Of a stretch of DNA of 64,000 nucleotides, positions 18,324 through 27,353 are shown piece by piece. The notes under the pieces were generated by a model, which worked only from the letters and a program-made list of their open reading frames with translations, ran no database searches and had not been told where the DNA came from. The DNA is taken from positions 1 through 64,000 of the forward strand of contig NZ_LIQF01000017.1 in NCBI RefSeq assembly GCF_001418205.1. The letters run 5' to 3'. This stretch comes from Marinomonas fungiae. Its GTDB lineage: Bacteria; Pseudomonadota; Gammaproteobacteria; Pseudomonadales; Marinomonadaceae. Numbering within the stretch: position 1 is the stretch's first letter; each line of letters opens with the position of its first letter. The translations under genes and the position numbers were made by a program.

Positions 18324-18878
18324 TCAAATTTGTACACTCAGGCTAAAATAGCCGGTGCCGTTTTCCAAAGTTTTAAGGGAGGACATGACTGGTGCGCTGG
18401 CTTTACGCGCGATATCTATTAGACCAAGCCCTGCACCAGTCGTCGCCTGTTCATCTCTAGGCTTGCGCAATTGTTCTTTATAGGCTTTCTTGAGCTCAGT
18501 TTTATCTAGCTGAGCCAACGCCGTGATTTGTTTCAGTACTGCTTCACCGTCTTCGATACGCACTAGGTTGCCCGCTGACACGTTGTAATGACCATCTCGA
18601 TAACTGACGACGACGGTCGCTGTGTCCGCTCCTGCTAATTGCGAAGTTTGGGCATAGTGGCGAATGTTTTGCGTCAGCTCGATATACACAGCAAACACAT
18701 CCAATGTCGCGACAGGAGACGCTTGCTCAGTCTTCATGTAGTTACGCAACGCATTGCCAATTTCTTCGATCAAACTGCGAGAGATAGGGCCATTAAAACA
18801 CAGTAGAATTCTCTCATTATCGAAACGTTGGCGTAACTCGTATAAATCTGGCACCGACATATTACTTACCCTCTTCAC
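18324..18878 (-). CDS. siaB: SiaB-family protein kinase
   Basis: This 184-residue kinase of the GHKL-like SiaB family phosphorylates SiaC and thereby lowers SiaD output. Visible features are the N-box-like ELTQNIRHYAQ (about 69-79) and the G-rich loop TGAGLGLIDIARKAS near the C-terminus. The start overlaps the siaA 3' end by 17 bp, consistent with coupled translation of the kinase and the opposing phosphatase. Confidence 0.9.
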   Translation of the reverse strand: MKRVSNMSVPDLYELRQRFDNERILLCFNGPISRSLIEEIGNALRNYMKTEQASPVATLDVFAVYIELTQNIRHYAQTSQLAGADTATVVVSYRDGHYNVSAGNLVRIEDGEAVLKQITALAQLDKTELKKAYKEQLRKPRDEQATTGAGLGLIDIARKASAPVMSSLKTLENGTGYFSLSVQI

Positions 18879-20868
18879 TTGTTAACGGCTCAAAGCGGAA
18901 TGACAACAGCGTAATATCATCGCGTTGCGGTAAATCCCCCATGTACTCTTCTAAGGCTTCAGCAAAGCGCGCCGTTTGTTGTTGTAATGGTCGTTGTGCA
19001 TTTTCTAACAGCAAACGTTCAAAACGTTTATTGCCAAAGCCAAACATTTTATCACCGCCCGCTTGATCAAGATAACCGTCGGTGGTCATGTAATAGGTTC
19101 TGCCGGATAACGGTAGGTCAATATTTTCATACTCACCTTGCTTACGATCTCCTAATGCGCGGCGACTGGGTGCGTATTTTTCTACACTTTCACCATCACT
19201 GGCATACAAAGCGATTTTAGCGCCACTAAAACGTAATTGATCACCTGCCTGACGAATAAACACCAGACCAACATCCGCATTGGTGGCGACCTGATTAACG
19301 GTATTCTCTTCGTGTAACATTGACCGAACGGTTTGGTCTATAGCATATAGCAGCTTGGCTGGGTCCGCGATTCCCAATTCATTGATTGCTTTGTCAATTG
19401 CCGCACGCATGAGCATAGTCATTAATGCCCCGGGCACACCATGACCCGCGCAATCCACAATCCCCAATAAACAACCTTGGTCATTATTGTGGAACACATA
19501 AAAGTCACCGCCCACAATATCACGTGGGCGCCATACCACACTATGATGCTCACCCAAAAATTGCTGCAATTGTCGATCAGGTAGAATTGCGCGCTGAATC
19601 AAGCTAGCGTAATCAATCGAGTCGCCAATCTTACGATTGGCCGCTTGAATCTGCGCATTGCTTTGTTCTAGCTCTTGCGTACGCGCCTTGACGCGCTCTT
19701 CCAGCTCTGCTGTATGGCTTTCTACCTGTTGTGCCATGATGTTAAAGGTGCGACTTAAGTCACCGATCTCATCGTCATATTTTATTGGTAAGCGAACCTC
19801 ATAAGAGCCTTGAGAAATGGCCTTGGCCGACAGTTGAAGTTGGCGCAGTGGCTGCAGTACCAAACGATCCACCGCAAAACCAAACAGCACTAAAACGATC
19901 GCCAACAACAGGGCAAAAACCACGCCACCGCCCATAATCAAATCGGTATTCAGTAAACGCACTTCATCTAAGTTGACACTGGTGGCCACCAGCCAGTTTA
20001 GTTCGGGCATGTAACGGAACGATAAAATGTAGGCTTGTTTACCAATGCGCACATTGACTGTTTCTACCTTTTCAGACTGTTTGGCCTGATAAATCGTAGT
20101 TTTAAGTGCCGCCAGTGAAGCGGGATCATCCACTAATTGATACAGTGTCTGATCTTTGTCGTTGCCAGCGATACCATCAAGAGACACTAAGTCTGTATTA
20201 GAGTGGGCCTCTATTTTGAGATTGTCCGCATTCACCACAAATGGCTGTACACCTGGTTGTGGCGAGGAGGCAAACGCTTCGATAAAACGACCTAATTCAA
20301 AGCCGGTTCCGGCAATACCTAAAAACTCATCGCCATCGCGCACCATTACATTGATCCAAATTTTGGCTTTGTGCAGGTACTCGTTCAAATCCACATTGAT
20401 ATGGTAAGGCTCGGTTTGCTGACGCGTCAGCACATACCACTTGTTTTCTTGCTGGGATTCGTCGATGTAGTAACGCGGTTCACCGTCCAGCGGTAACTGC
20501 TCATCGTAGTAGTAATAAGCTAGGCTTTTATCCGAAACAAAGAAGATGGCACCGTTTTCGAAACTTGATTTAAACCCTTTCGCATCGCGCATCGCCAACG
20601 CTTTGAGCTGCTCATCATTAGGGTTTTTAAACCAATTCTGTAAGGAGCTTAACTCAGCAAAACGACGCGCCAATGCCAACTCACGCGACATCGGCGTCAG
20701 GATTTTTTGATAGTTAAGCTCGGTGTAGTTTTCTGAGTAGGCCTGTGCTGAATATTGACGGCCTTCTACCACCACATACCAGCCCATTGTTAATGCAATG
20801 ATGCTGGCAATCAGTCCTGCCAACACCAGTACCAACAGCGATTTCCACCTTAATCCCCAACGAGCCAA
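18862..20868 (-). CDS. siaA: SiaA, membrane PP2C-type phosphatase
   Basis: This sensor phosphatase dephosphorylates SiaC and so turns SiaD on. At 668 residues it matches the known SiaA size. TM1 lies at about 11-32. A periplasmic dCache-like sensor follows to about residue 305, then TM2 at about 310-335 and a HAMP linker to about 395. A coiled coil precedes the SpoIIE/PP2C domain, which has the metal-binding motifs RDIVGGDFY, DCAGHGVPGALMTM, TTDGYLDQAGG and QRDDITLL. All the acidic metal ligands expected for activity appear present. The ligand sensed is unknown. Confidence 0.92.
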   Translation of the reverse strand: MARWGLRWKSLLVLVLAGLIASIIALTMGWYVVVEGRQYSAQAYSENYTELNYQKILTPMSRELALARRFAELSSLQNWFKNPNDEQLKALAMRDAKGFKSSFENGAIFFVSDKSLAYYYYDEQLPLDGEPRYYIDESQQENKWYVLTRQQTEPYHINVDLNEYLHKAKIWINVMVRDGDEFLGIAGTGFELGRFIEAFASSPQPGVQPFVVNADNLKIEAHSNTDLVSLDGIAGNDKDQTLYQLVDDPASLAALKTTIYQAKQSEKVETVNVRIGKQAYILSFRYMPELNWLVATSVNLDEVRLLNTDLIMGGGVVFALLLAIVLVLFGFAVDRLVLQPLRQLQLSAKAISQGSYEVRLPIKYDDEIGDLSRTFNIMAQQVESHTAELEERVKARTQELEQSNAQIQAANRKIGDSIDYASLIQRAILPDRQLQQFLGEHHSVVWRPRDIVGGDFYVFHNNDQGCLLGIVDCAGHGVPGALMTMLMRAAIDKAINELGIADPAKLLYAIDQTVRSMLHEENTVNQVATNADVGLVFIRQAGDQLRFSGAKIALYASDGESVEKYAPSRRALGDRKQGEYENIDLPLSGRTYYMTTDGYLDQAGGDKMFGFGNKRFERLLLENAQRPLQQQTARFAEALEEYMGDLPQRDDITLLSFRFEPLTSEEGK

Positions 20869-20886
20869 TTGCCTATCCTCTATAAA

Positions 20887-23868
20887 TTATGATGTTTGCG
20901 TGTCTTGATACTTTTTCAGCAAAGCATCCATGGTCATCGGTCTAGCCAAACCGAAACCTTGAAACAAATCACAGCCTTGCGCGGCTAGCCAGTCAAACTG
21001 CGCCGTGGTCTCTACGCCTTCTGCGATCACTTCCATGCCTAGGTTATGACCCAAGCTGATAATAGACTCTGCTAACGAGGCGTTTTTCTCGCCCTGTTCA
21101 ATGTTGGCAACAAACGATTGATCTATTTTTAATTGATCAATTGGTAGACGATGTAAATAGCTCAGAGATGAATATCCTGTGCCAAAATCATCCAAAGAGA
21201 TCAGCACACCCAGCGCCTTCAATGCACTCATTTTGCTAATAATATCTTGCTGATCATGGGCCAGCATGCTCTCGGTCAATTCCAACTGTAATGCTTCAGC
21301 AGGGGCATGATATTTTTCTAGAATCGCCTGTACCTGCTCAACAAAGTTTTCCTGTGAAAACTGTGCGGCACTGACATTAACGGACATGATAAAGCCCTGC
21401 ATCTGGTGCTGCTTCCGCCAGTTCGATAACCACTGACAGGCACTGTGCAGCACCCATTCTCCAATTGGTAGAATCAAACGCGTTTCTTCCGCCAGCGGAA
21501 TAAATACAGCGGGAGACACCATTCCCCGATCAGGATGCTGCCAACGTAATAACGCTTCCGCTCCAACCATACGACGCTCGGCATCCCACTGCGGTTGGAA
21601 GTGGAGCAACAGCTCATCATTGTCAATGGCATGGCGTAGATCGGTTTCCAGCTGTACACGCTCTAACACCCGCTCTTGCATACCGGCTTCGTAGAAACAA
21701 TGACGTGAACGCCCCGTAGACTTCGCCTCATACATCGCCAGCTCCGCCTGCTTTATAATATCCAATGGTTCGTGGGAGTGCTCATCAAACACTGCAATCC
21801 CCACACTGGCCGCAATTTGATAATCTACCCCGTTTAGAATAAACGCTCGTGACAATGCTTTTGACAATTTTTCCGCCACATGACTGGCACGATAAATAGC
21901 TCGATCCGCGTTAATCGATATATCGGTCGGCTCTAACAGCACTAGGAACTCGTCGCCCCCAAAGCGTGCCACTACATCTTTTGAGCGAGTTGTATCGACC
22001 AACCGAGTGGCCACTTGCTGGAGCAGCTGATCGCCTATGTTGTGCCCCCAGACATCGTTCACGTCTTTAAAGTGATCGAGGTCGATAAAGAGCACCGCGC
22101 TTTGTTTATTACGCAGCCCCTTTTCATGTATCAAGAAAGTCATTTCTTCAAGCAACAGAGTCCGATTGGCAAGGCGCGTCAGGCTGTCGTAGTAATGCAG
22201 CTGGCGAATCTGTCTTTCTGAAGCCTTTCGTTCGGAGATATCTTTGAAAGTCGCTACATAGTGACTGATCTCTCCATGATGATCATGGACTGTCGAAATG
22301 CTTAACCATTCCGGGTACACTTCGCCATCTTTACGGCGATTCCAAACTTCTCCCTCCCAAGTTCCTTTGCTCATCAAGCTTTCAAACATGTGCTGGTAGA
22401 ATGCATCATCATGCTTACCGGACTGCAAAATGGCAGGCGTCTCTCCTATGACTTCGGCTTCACTATAGCCTGACAGTCTCTGGAAGGCTTTGTTAACGCG
22501 AATAATGCGGTTTTCCCGATCGCTAATGAGAATCCCATCTTGAGTTTCAAACGCCGTCGCTGCAATACGCTGCTGCTGTTCCGCTTCTTGACGCGCCGAA
22601 ACATCCCGCAACAGCACAATAAAGCGCCCTTTTAGCTGATCATTATCTTGAACCTTGCGAAATACAATAGACAACTCAAACCATAGCATTTGTGAGGCAT
22701 TGTTCGGTATTAGGCTAAACAATGCTCCGCGATGACTTTGACTCGGAGAGTGCAAGGTTTCTAGGAAAACATTGTCCAGTATTTGAACCACGGCATAGGG
22801 TAATGCCTTGCTATAATGCTCGCCGCAGATGAAGAATTGCTCTAGCTCCAATTCATCATTCGGTGTACGTAAATCCAATACAATACCATCCTGATCTAGC
22901 TCCAAAAGAGGATCGGGGATCGCTTGGAGAGTGCTCAACAAACGCTTATCGGTTTGATCGGCATGCTCAGTTTGCAAAGACAGCAAGGTGGTTAACTGTT
23001 GCTTCTGTAGGTTCATTTTCAGACCGGTAAAGACCAATCGTGCTATAACAGCAGCCACAATGAGACACAATAGCAAATACAAAACGATTGTTTGTTTCGG
23101 CAACCAACCCTCTTTCGGCGCAATCTGCAAACGCCACGTAACCCCAGGCAAGCTCATTTCTACCTGCACGGGATCCTGTAACAACTCAGGCTCTTGTGCC
23201 GCGATTAACTTGGGTTGCTCAGTATCAATTCGCTGCAGCTGATAAACATAACCTTGCTTAACCAAACTAGCCAAATTGATATTATCTAAGAGATCATCAA
23301 GACGAATGACGCTACTACTAAAGCCCCAGAACTGCCCCGCTTCACCATAACGGCTTTCCATTGCGATTGGTAAACGTCCTATCAGTCCCCGACCACCTTG
23401 TACTAGATTCACAGGCCCCGACAAGATTAGACGCTGCTGCTTTAGGGTATCCCATGCATCACCACCTTGCTCAATGTCCATTAACTGATTGAAGCCAATT
23501 ACTCGCTCATTCCCCTCTAAAGGATAGACATGTTTGACGATCCCTTTAGGCGATAAAGCAAAATTGTTTACTTCTGGGTAGATTTCCAACAAGGAAGCGG
23601 CGACTTGTGGAAACCAGCGTGTAAAGCCGCCAAATTCATGTACCAGAGCGGCTAGGGTATAATTGCCGGATAAGTTGTGATCTAGAACGCTTTTCAATTG
23701 AAAAGAATAAGATTGAGCGAGCGATAACGCCTGAGCGCGTTTTACCTTTAGTTGTTGTGATTCCCAGTTGTAGGATGCATACAAGCCAAGGACGAAGACA
23801 ATGATAAATGCCAACGCGCTGTAGCTATAGGAACGCCTACTCAACGTCTTTGTTACAGAATCACTCAT
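20887..23868 (-). CDS. CHASE-PAS-GGDEF-EAL membrane c-di-GMP protein
   Basis: The 993-residue protein has TM1 at about 16-34, a CHASE-type periplasmic sensor, TM2 at about 260-282, then a degenerate PAS and a clear PAS domain (about 430-545). The GGDEF domain has RFGGDEF near residue 637 with an intact I-site RSKD five residues upstream. The EAL domain shows GAEALLRWQHP (about 769), VNVSA, LTESM, SLDDFGTGYSSL, KIDQSF and AEGVE. Both catalytic domains look intact. It lies 18 bp upstream of siaA on the same strand, so it may be the first gene of the sia transcript. SiaABCD operons described elsewhere do not need such a gene. Confidence 0.92.
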   Translation of the reverse strand: MSDSVTKTLSRRSYSYSALAFIIVFVLGLYASYNWESQQLKVKRAQALSLAQSYSFQLKSVLDHNLSGNYTLAALVHEFGGFTRWFPQVAASLLEIYPEVNNFALSPKGIVKHVYPLEGNERVIGFNQLMDIEQGGDAWDTLKQQRLILSGPVNLVQGGRGLIGRLPIAMESRYGEAGQFWGFSSSVIRLDDLLDNINLASLVKQGYVYQLQRIDTEQPKLIAAQEPELLQDPVQVEMSLPGVTWRLQIAPKEGWLPKQTIVLYLLLCLIVAAVIARLVFTGLKMNLQKQQLTTLLSLQTEHADQTDKRLLSTLQAIPDPLLELDQDGIVLDLRTPNDELELEQFFICGEHYSKALPYAVVQILDNVFLETLHSPSQSHRGALFSLIPNNASQMLWFELSIVFRKVQDNDQLKGRFIVLLRDVSARQEAEQQQRIAATAFETQDGILISDRENRIIRVNKAFQRLSGYSEAEVIGETPAILQSGKHDDAFYQHMFESLMSKGTWEGEVWNRRKDGEVYPEWLSISTVHDHHGEISHYVATFKDISERKASERQIRQLHYYDSLTRLANRTLLLEEMTFLIHEKGLRNKQSAVLFIDLDHFKDVNDVWGHNIGDQLLQQVATRLVDTTRSKDVVARFGGDEFLVLLEPTDISINADRAIYRASHVAEKLSKALSRAFILNGVDYQIAASVGIAVFDEHSHEPLDIIKQAELAMYEAKSTGRSRHCFYEAGMQERVLERVQLETDLRHAIDNDELLLHFQPQWDAERRMVGAEALLRWQHPDRGMVSPAVFIPLAEETRLILPIGEWVLHSACQWLSNWRKQHQMQGFIMSVNVSAAQFSQENFVEQVQAILEKYHAPAEALQLELTESMLAHDQQDIISKMSALKALGVLISLDDFGTGYSSLSYLHRLPIDQLKIDQSFVANIEQGEKNASLAESIISLGHNLGMEVIAEGVETTAQFDWLAAQGCDLFQGFGLARPMTMDALLKKYQDTQTS

Positions 23869-24096
23869 ATAATAAATGTGTTCACAATGATTGAATAATT
23901 ACTCTGTACGCCTAAGTGAAGACATACAATGTTCACCTGTCTCTGCACTTTCTCACAGCAAAGCAGTTGCAAGGCCGTGATTTCATATACGGTACGTACA
24001 CTTATAATGCCAATGAATAACTCATGATAACAATGGTAGATTGAGGTTTGATGGCGAAAAACTTTTAACGCTGGAACAAAACGACTACAGAGAGGG

Positions 24097-24120
24097 GCGC
24101 CTTATTGATGAATAAGGCGC
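24097..24120 (-). terminator. Stem-loop after the sqr operon
   Basis: GCGCCTTATT (24097-24106) and AATAAGGCGC (24111-24120) form a perfect 10-bp stem with a GATG loop, 12 bp after the sqr stop. There is no strong T run on the minus side. The rest of 23869-24096 holds the promoter region of the GGDEF-EAL/sia cluster, with no gene. Confidence 0.6.
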
Positions 24121-24132
24121 TAATGCGGAGGC

Positions 24133-25401
24133 TTACTGACGAGGAGGTTTGGCAGCGATGACTGGGTTGACTAACCACTCATGGCCTTTCAGCATACCTT
24201 CCCAATAGACCCATGGCAGGCTTTTCTCTTTTAGTAGCCAAGCCAAGTAAGACGGCTGGGTACCGTCAATAAACCATTTAGGAAACGATGGTTTCACCTT
24301 GCCGCCATAGACAAACTCCGCCAACACAATCTTGCCTCGCTCTACCGTCAATGGGCAGGAACCGTAACCATCGTATACGGCACGAGGTGACTGTTTTACC
24401 AAGACCGATAAGACATTTTCGGCCACCACTGGGGCTTGGGCGCGAACCGCCGCCGCCGTTTTCGCATTCGGAGTATTGGTACCATCCCCTAAGCCAAAAA
24501 TATTCTCGTAGTGTTTGTGCTGTAGAGTGTCTTGGTAGACATCAAACCAACCAGCATCATCTGCCAGCGGGCTGTTTTTAATAAAATCTAACGGACATTG
24601 TGGCGGGCAGACATGCAACATGTCGAAGTCTTTTTCGATGCGCTCTTTTTGTCCCTCGCCATTGGTAATTTCAAAGGTTGCTATTTGGCGTTCACCATCC
24701 ACCGCCACCAAGGTCTGACCTAGGTTCAGGTTGATGCCGTATTTCTCGATATAGCTCATCAACGCTGGCACATAATCCGCGACCCCAAACAACACTCCGC
24801 CAGCGTTACAGAACTCCACGTCAATGTCTTTTAACACGCCTTTAGACAACCATTCACTGCATGCCAAATACATGGCTTTTTGTGGCGCACCGGCACATTT
24901 AATCGGCATCGGCGGCTGGGTAAAAATGGCTTTGCCATGTTTCAGTTGTTGCACGTTTTGCCAAGTATAAGGCGCGGTTTCCCATTGGTAGTTAGACGTC
25001 ACGCCATTTTTACCAAGTGTTTCTTTCAGCCCTGGAATCGCATCCCAATTCAATTTCAGCCCGGGCGACACCACCAATATATTGTAATGCAGGCGTTCAC
25101 CATTGGACATTTCAATACTTTCAACGTCCGGATGAAAGCTCACTACGGCTTGCTGATAATGTTTTACTTTTTTGGGAATAACCGATGCCATCGGACGGCG
25201 TGTTTGCTCTCGCTTAAAGACGCCTCCACCGACCAATGTCCAGCCCGGCTGATAGGAATGCTCCGTCGCAGGATCGACCACTGCAATATCTAGATCTGGA
25301 CGACGCTTCAATAAGCTAGCCGCTACCGCTAAACCGCCCGCACCAGCGCCGACAATGACAACTTCATGATGATTTTTATAAGAATTATTCATACAAGGCA
25401 C
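24133..25401 (-). CDS. sqr: Sulfide:quinone oxidoreductase, SQOR-like
   Basis: This FAD enzyme oxidises sulfide and passes electrons to quinone, usually at the inner face of the membrane. The 422-residue protein has the FAD motif GAGAGGLAVAASLL near residue 17, then VDPATEHSYQPGWTLVGGG. Two Cys-containing blocks match the animal/type II SQR pattern: MPIKCAGAPQKAMYLACSEW and YDGYGSCPLTVERGKIVLAE, which would supply the active-site disulfide. LGDGTNTPNAKTAAAVR is the second FAD-contact segment. It is 4 bp downstream of a DUF442 gene, forming a sulfide-detoxification pair. Confidence 0.88.
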   Translation of the reverse strand: MPCMNNSYKNHHEVVIVGAGAGGLAVAASLLKRRPDLDIAVVDPATEHSYQPGWTLVGGGVFKREQTRRPMASVIPKKVKHYQQAVVSFHPDVESIEMSNGERLHYNILVVSPGLKLNWDAIPGLKETLGKNGVTSNYQWETAPYTWQNVQQLKHGKAIFTQPPMPIKCAGAPQKAMYLACSEWLSKGVLKDIDVEFCNAGGVLFGVADYVPALMSYIEKYGINLNLGQTLVAVDGERQIATFEITNGEGQKERIEKDFDMLHVCPPQCPLDFIKNSPLADDAGWFDVYQDTLQHKHYENIFGLGDGTNTPNAKTAAAVRAQAPVVAENVLSVLVKQSPRAVYDGYGSCPLTVERGKIVLAEFVYGGKVKPSFPKWFIDGTQPSYLAWLLKEKSLPWVYWEGMLKGHEWLVNPVIAAKPPRQ

Positions 25402-25405
25402 CTAT

Positions 25406-25813
25406 TTAACGCGCGACGCGATCAATTAAACCAGACATGTTGTAACCCGCATTTTCAGCTAGGTTAAGCAACTCTTCAGGCGTTCTATGCTCGGGGTTAG
25501 CTAACGTCCAAAGCGATAAACTGCGCGTTCCAGTGCGACAGAAAGCTAAGGTTTTGCCATCTAATTCAGCAACTAAGCTTCCAAACTGCTGCACCAGCGC
25601 TGCCTCAAATTGCCCAGGGGCCGTAGGCAGAAAATGAAATGTCATGCCGGCCTTCTCGGCAGCCTCCTTCAGCAACGCACTGTCTGTTTGTCCCTCTCCT
25701 TCATGATCTGGTCGATTACAAATCACATGCTTCACACCCGCTTGTGCAAGCTCAGGAATTTGGTTCAAGGTTAGCTGTTCAGCCACGTAGAAAGTATCGC
25801 TAATCTGCTTCAT
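25406..25813 (-). CDS. DUF442/TIGR01244 sulfur-metabolism phosphatase-fold protein
   Basis: This 135-residue protein of the beta-lactamase-hydrolase-like (Blh N-terminal) family has a dual-specificity-phosphatase fold with the loop FCRTGTRS. The Cys there is the probable persulfide or phosphate carrier. Such proteins are annotated as sulfur transferases and are usually linked to SQR or ETHE1-type enzymes. I chose ATG 25813 (MKQISDTFYV) because GGAG lies 6 nt upstream; an upstream in-frame start would add 16 residues. No persulfide dioxygenase or ArsR-type regulator is nearby. Confidence 0.8.
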   Translation of the reverse strand: MKQISDTFYVAEQLTLNQIPELAQAGVKHVICNRPDHEGEGQTDSALLKEAAEKAGMTFHFLPTAPGQFEAALVQQFGSLVAELDGKTLAFCRTGTRSLSLWTLANPEHRTPEELLNLAENAGYNMSGLIDRVAR

Positions 25814-26217
25814 GTTCACTCCGACATGTTCTTCTCTGATAGCCATCCCCATGGAAAACAAAACATAATAACCATTTGGAATAAGCTTATAATATTAGAA
25901 TTTCATAATAATACATCCTTTCCAGAAATGACAAGCCGCATTGCAAAAAGCCACAAACCATCACGCACTTAAACACGCCCTGCAAAACCTTATCGACACA
26001 TCTCTCTACTGTGGCGCGTTTCACGCTATAAATGAGGCAAATGCACACACCAATTGCGCCGTTTTGAGTTTCTATTGCTTGAAACGGGATAGATAAAGAA
26101 TGCACGTATAAGTCGCAAAAGCACCGTTAAAATGCACATAAAACGCGCTTTTCGCGCTGGTCACGAGTTGGCCTTTCTACTAGAATACCGCCTTTTATAA
26201 TTTTGGGGCTGGCAGCC
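25814..26217. promoter_or_regulatory. Divergent promoter region of sqr and nspC
   Basis: This gap separates two divergent units. A perfect palindrome ATAAGCTTAT (25881-25890) lies about 70 bp before the DUF442 start, within AT-rich DNA, and could be an operator. On the plus strand TATAAT at 26196-26201 could be the nspC -10 box, which would give a very short leader. A 72-codon frame at 25887-26105 has no persuasive coding signs. Confidence 0.35.
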
Positions 26218-27315
26218 ATGTTACAGACACCTTATTACCTCATTGATAAGGCAAAACTTCTTAAAAATTTAGAGAAGATTGCTTACGTGCGCGAACACTC
26301 TGGCGCAAAATCTTTGTTGGCACTGAAATGCTTTGCAACGTGGTCGGTATTTGACCTCATGCAAGAGTACATGGACGGCACGACCTCTTCTTCTTTGTAC
26401 GAAGTACGCTTAGGCAAGGAAAAGTTTGCTGGCGAAACCCACGCCTACAGTGTGGCCTACGCGGACAATGAAATTGAAGAAGTACTAGCGCACAGCGACA
26501 AAATTATCTTCAACACCATTGGCCAATTTGAACGCTTCAAAGAAGCAAGTAAAGACAAAACCCGTGGCCTGCGTGTGAACCCCCAAGTCAGCACCTCGGA
26601 ATTCATCATCGCCGATCCTGCACGCCCATTTAGCCGTCTTGGCGAATGGGACCCGAAACGCATTGAAAGCGTGATCGATGACATCTCTGGTTTTATGTTC
26701 CACAACAACTGTGAGAACAATAACTTTGATCGTTTCGATGAAATGCTGACCTTGATCGAAGACCGCTTTGGTTACTTGATCGAAAAAATGCAGTGGATCA
26801 GCTTAGGCGGCGGCATCCACTTTACTGGCGAAGGCTACCCAATCGACAAATTCTGTGCGCGCTTGAAAGCGTTCTCAGATAAATACGGTGTTCAGGTTTA
26901 CCTTGAGCCAGGCGAAGCCTCCATCACTAAGAGCACAACATTGGAAGTGACTGTTCTCGATACACTTTACAACGGCAAGAACTTAGCCATTGTTGACAGC
27001 TCTATTGAAGCTCACATGCTGGACCTTTTGATCTACCGTGAAAATGCACGCATGACCCCTTGTGACGGTGAGCATGAGTACATGATCTGCGGTAAGTCTT
27101 GTCTCGCAGGCGATATCTTTGGCGAATTTAAGTTCAACCATGAACTAAAAGTGGGCGACCGCATCTCTATTGAAGATGCCGCTGGCTACACCATGGTAAA
27201 GAAAAACTGGTTCAATGGCGTCAAGATGCCATCCATCGCAGTGAAACAATTAGACGGCACAATTGAACTGGTTCGCGAATTTGATTACGACGATTTTATG
27301 CACAACCTGTCTTAA
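26218..27315 (+). CDS. nspC: Carboxynorspermidine decarboxylase
   Basis: This PLP-dependent alanine-racemase-fold enzyme decarboxylates carboxynorspermidine (or carboxyspermidine) to norspermidine (or spermidine). At 365 residues it is typical of NspC. The PLP lysine lies in SLLALKCFATWSVF near residue 42. GGGIHFTGEGYP is the glycine-rich phosphate loop, YLEPGEAS contacts the cofactor, and CGKSCLAGDIFG is the C-terminal active-site block. ATG 26218 is preferred over a TTG 5 codons upstream. It is followed 38 bp later by the synthase gene acting just before it in the pathway. Confidence 0.92.
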   Translation: MLQTPYYLIDKAKLLKNLEKIAYVREHSGAKSLLALKCFATWSVFDLMQEYMDGTTSSSLYEVRLGKEKFAGETHAYSVAYADNEIEEVLAHSDKIIFNTIGQFERFKEASKDKTRGLRVNPQVSTSEFIIADPARPFSRLGEWDPKRIESVIDDISGFMFHNNCENNNFDRFDEMLTLIEDRFGYLIEKMQWISLGGGIHFTGEGYPIDKFCARLKAFSDKYGVQVYLEPGEASITKSTTLEVTVLDTLYNGKNLAIVDSSIEAHMLDLLIYRENARMTPCDGEHEYMICGKSCLAGDIFGEFKFNHELKVGDRISIEDAAGYTMVKKNWFNGVKMPSIAVKQLDGTIELVREFDYDDFMHNLS

Positions 27316-27353
27316 GGCTGTGCATTACTTCTTAAACTGGAGATAGTTAAAAC

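Noticed and set aside
25887..26105. 72-codon minus-strand frame between sqr and nspC
   Set aside because: Its composition is Cys-rich and irregular with no clear RBS, and it fills the divergent promoter region.
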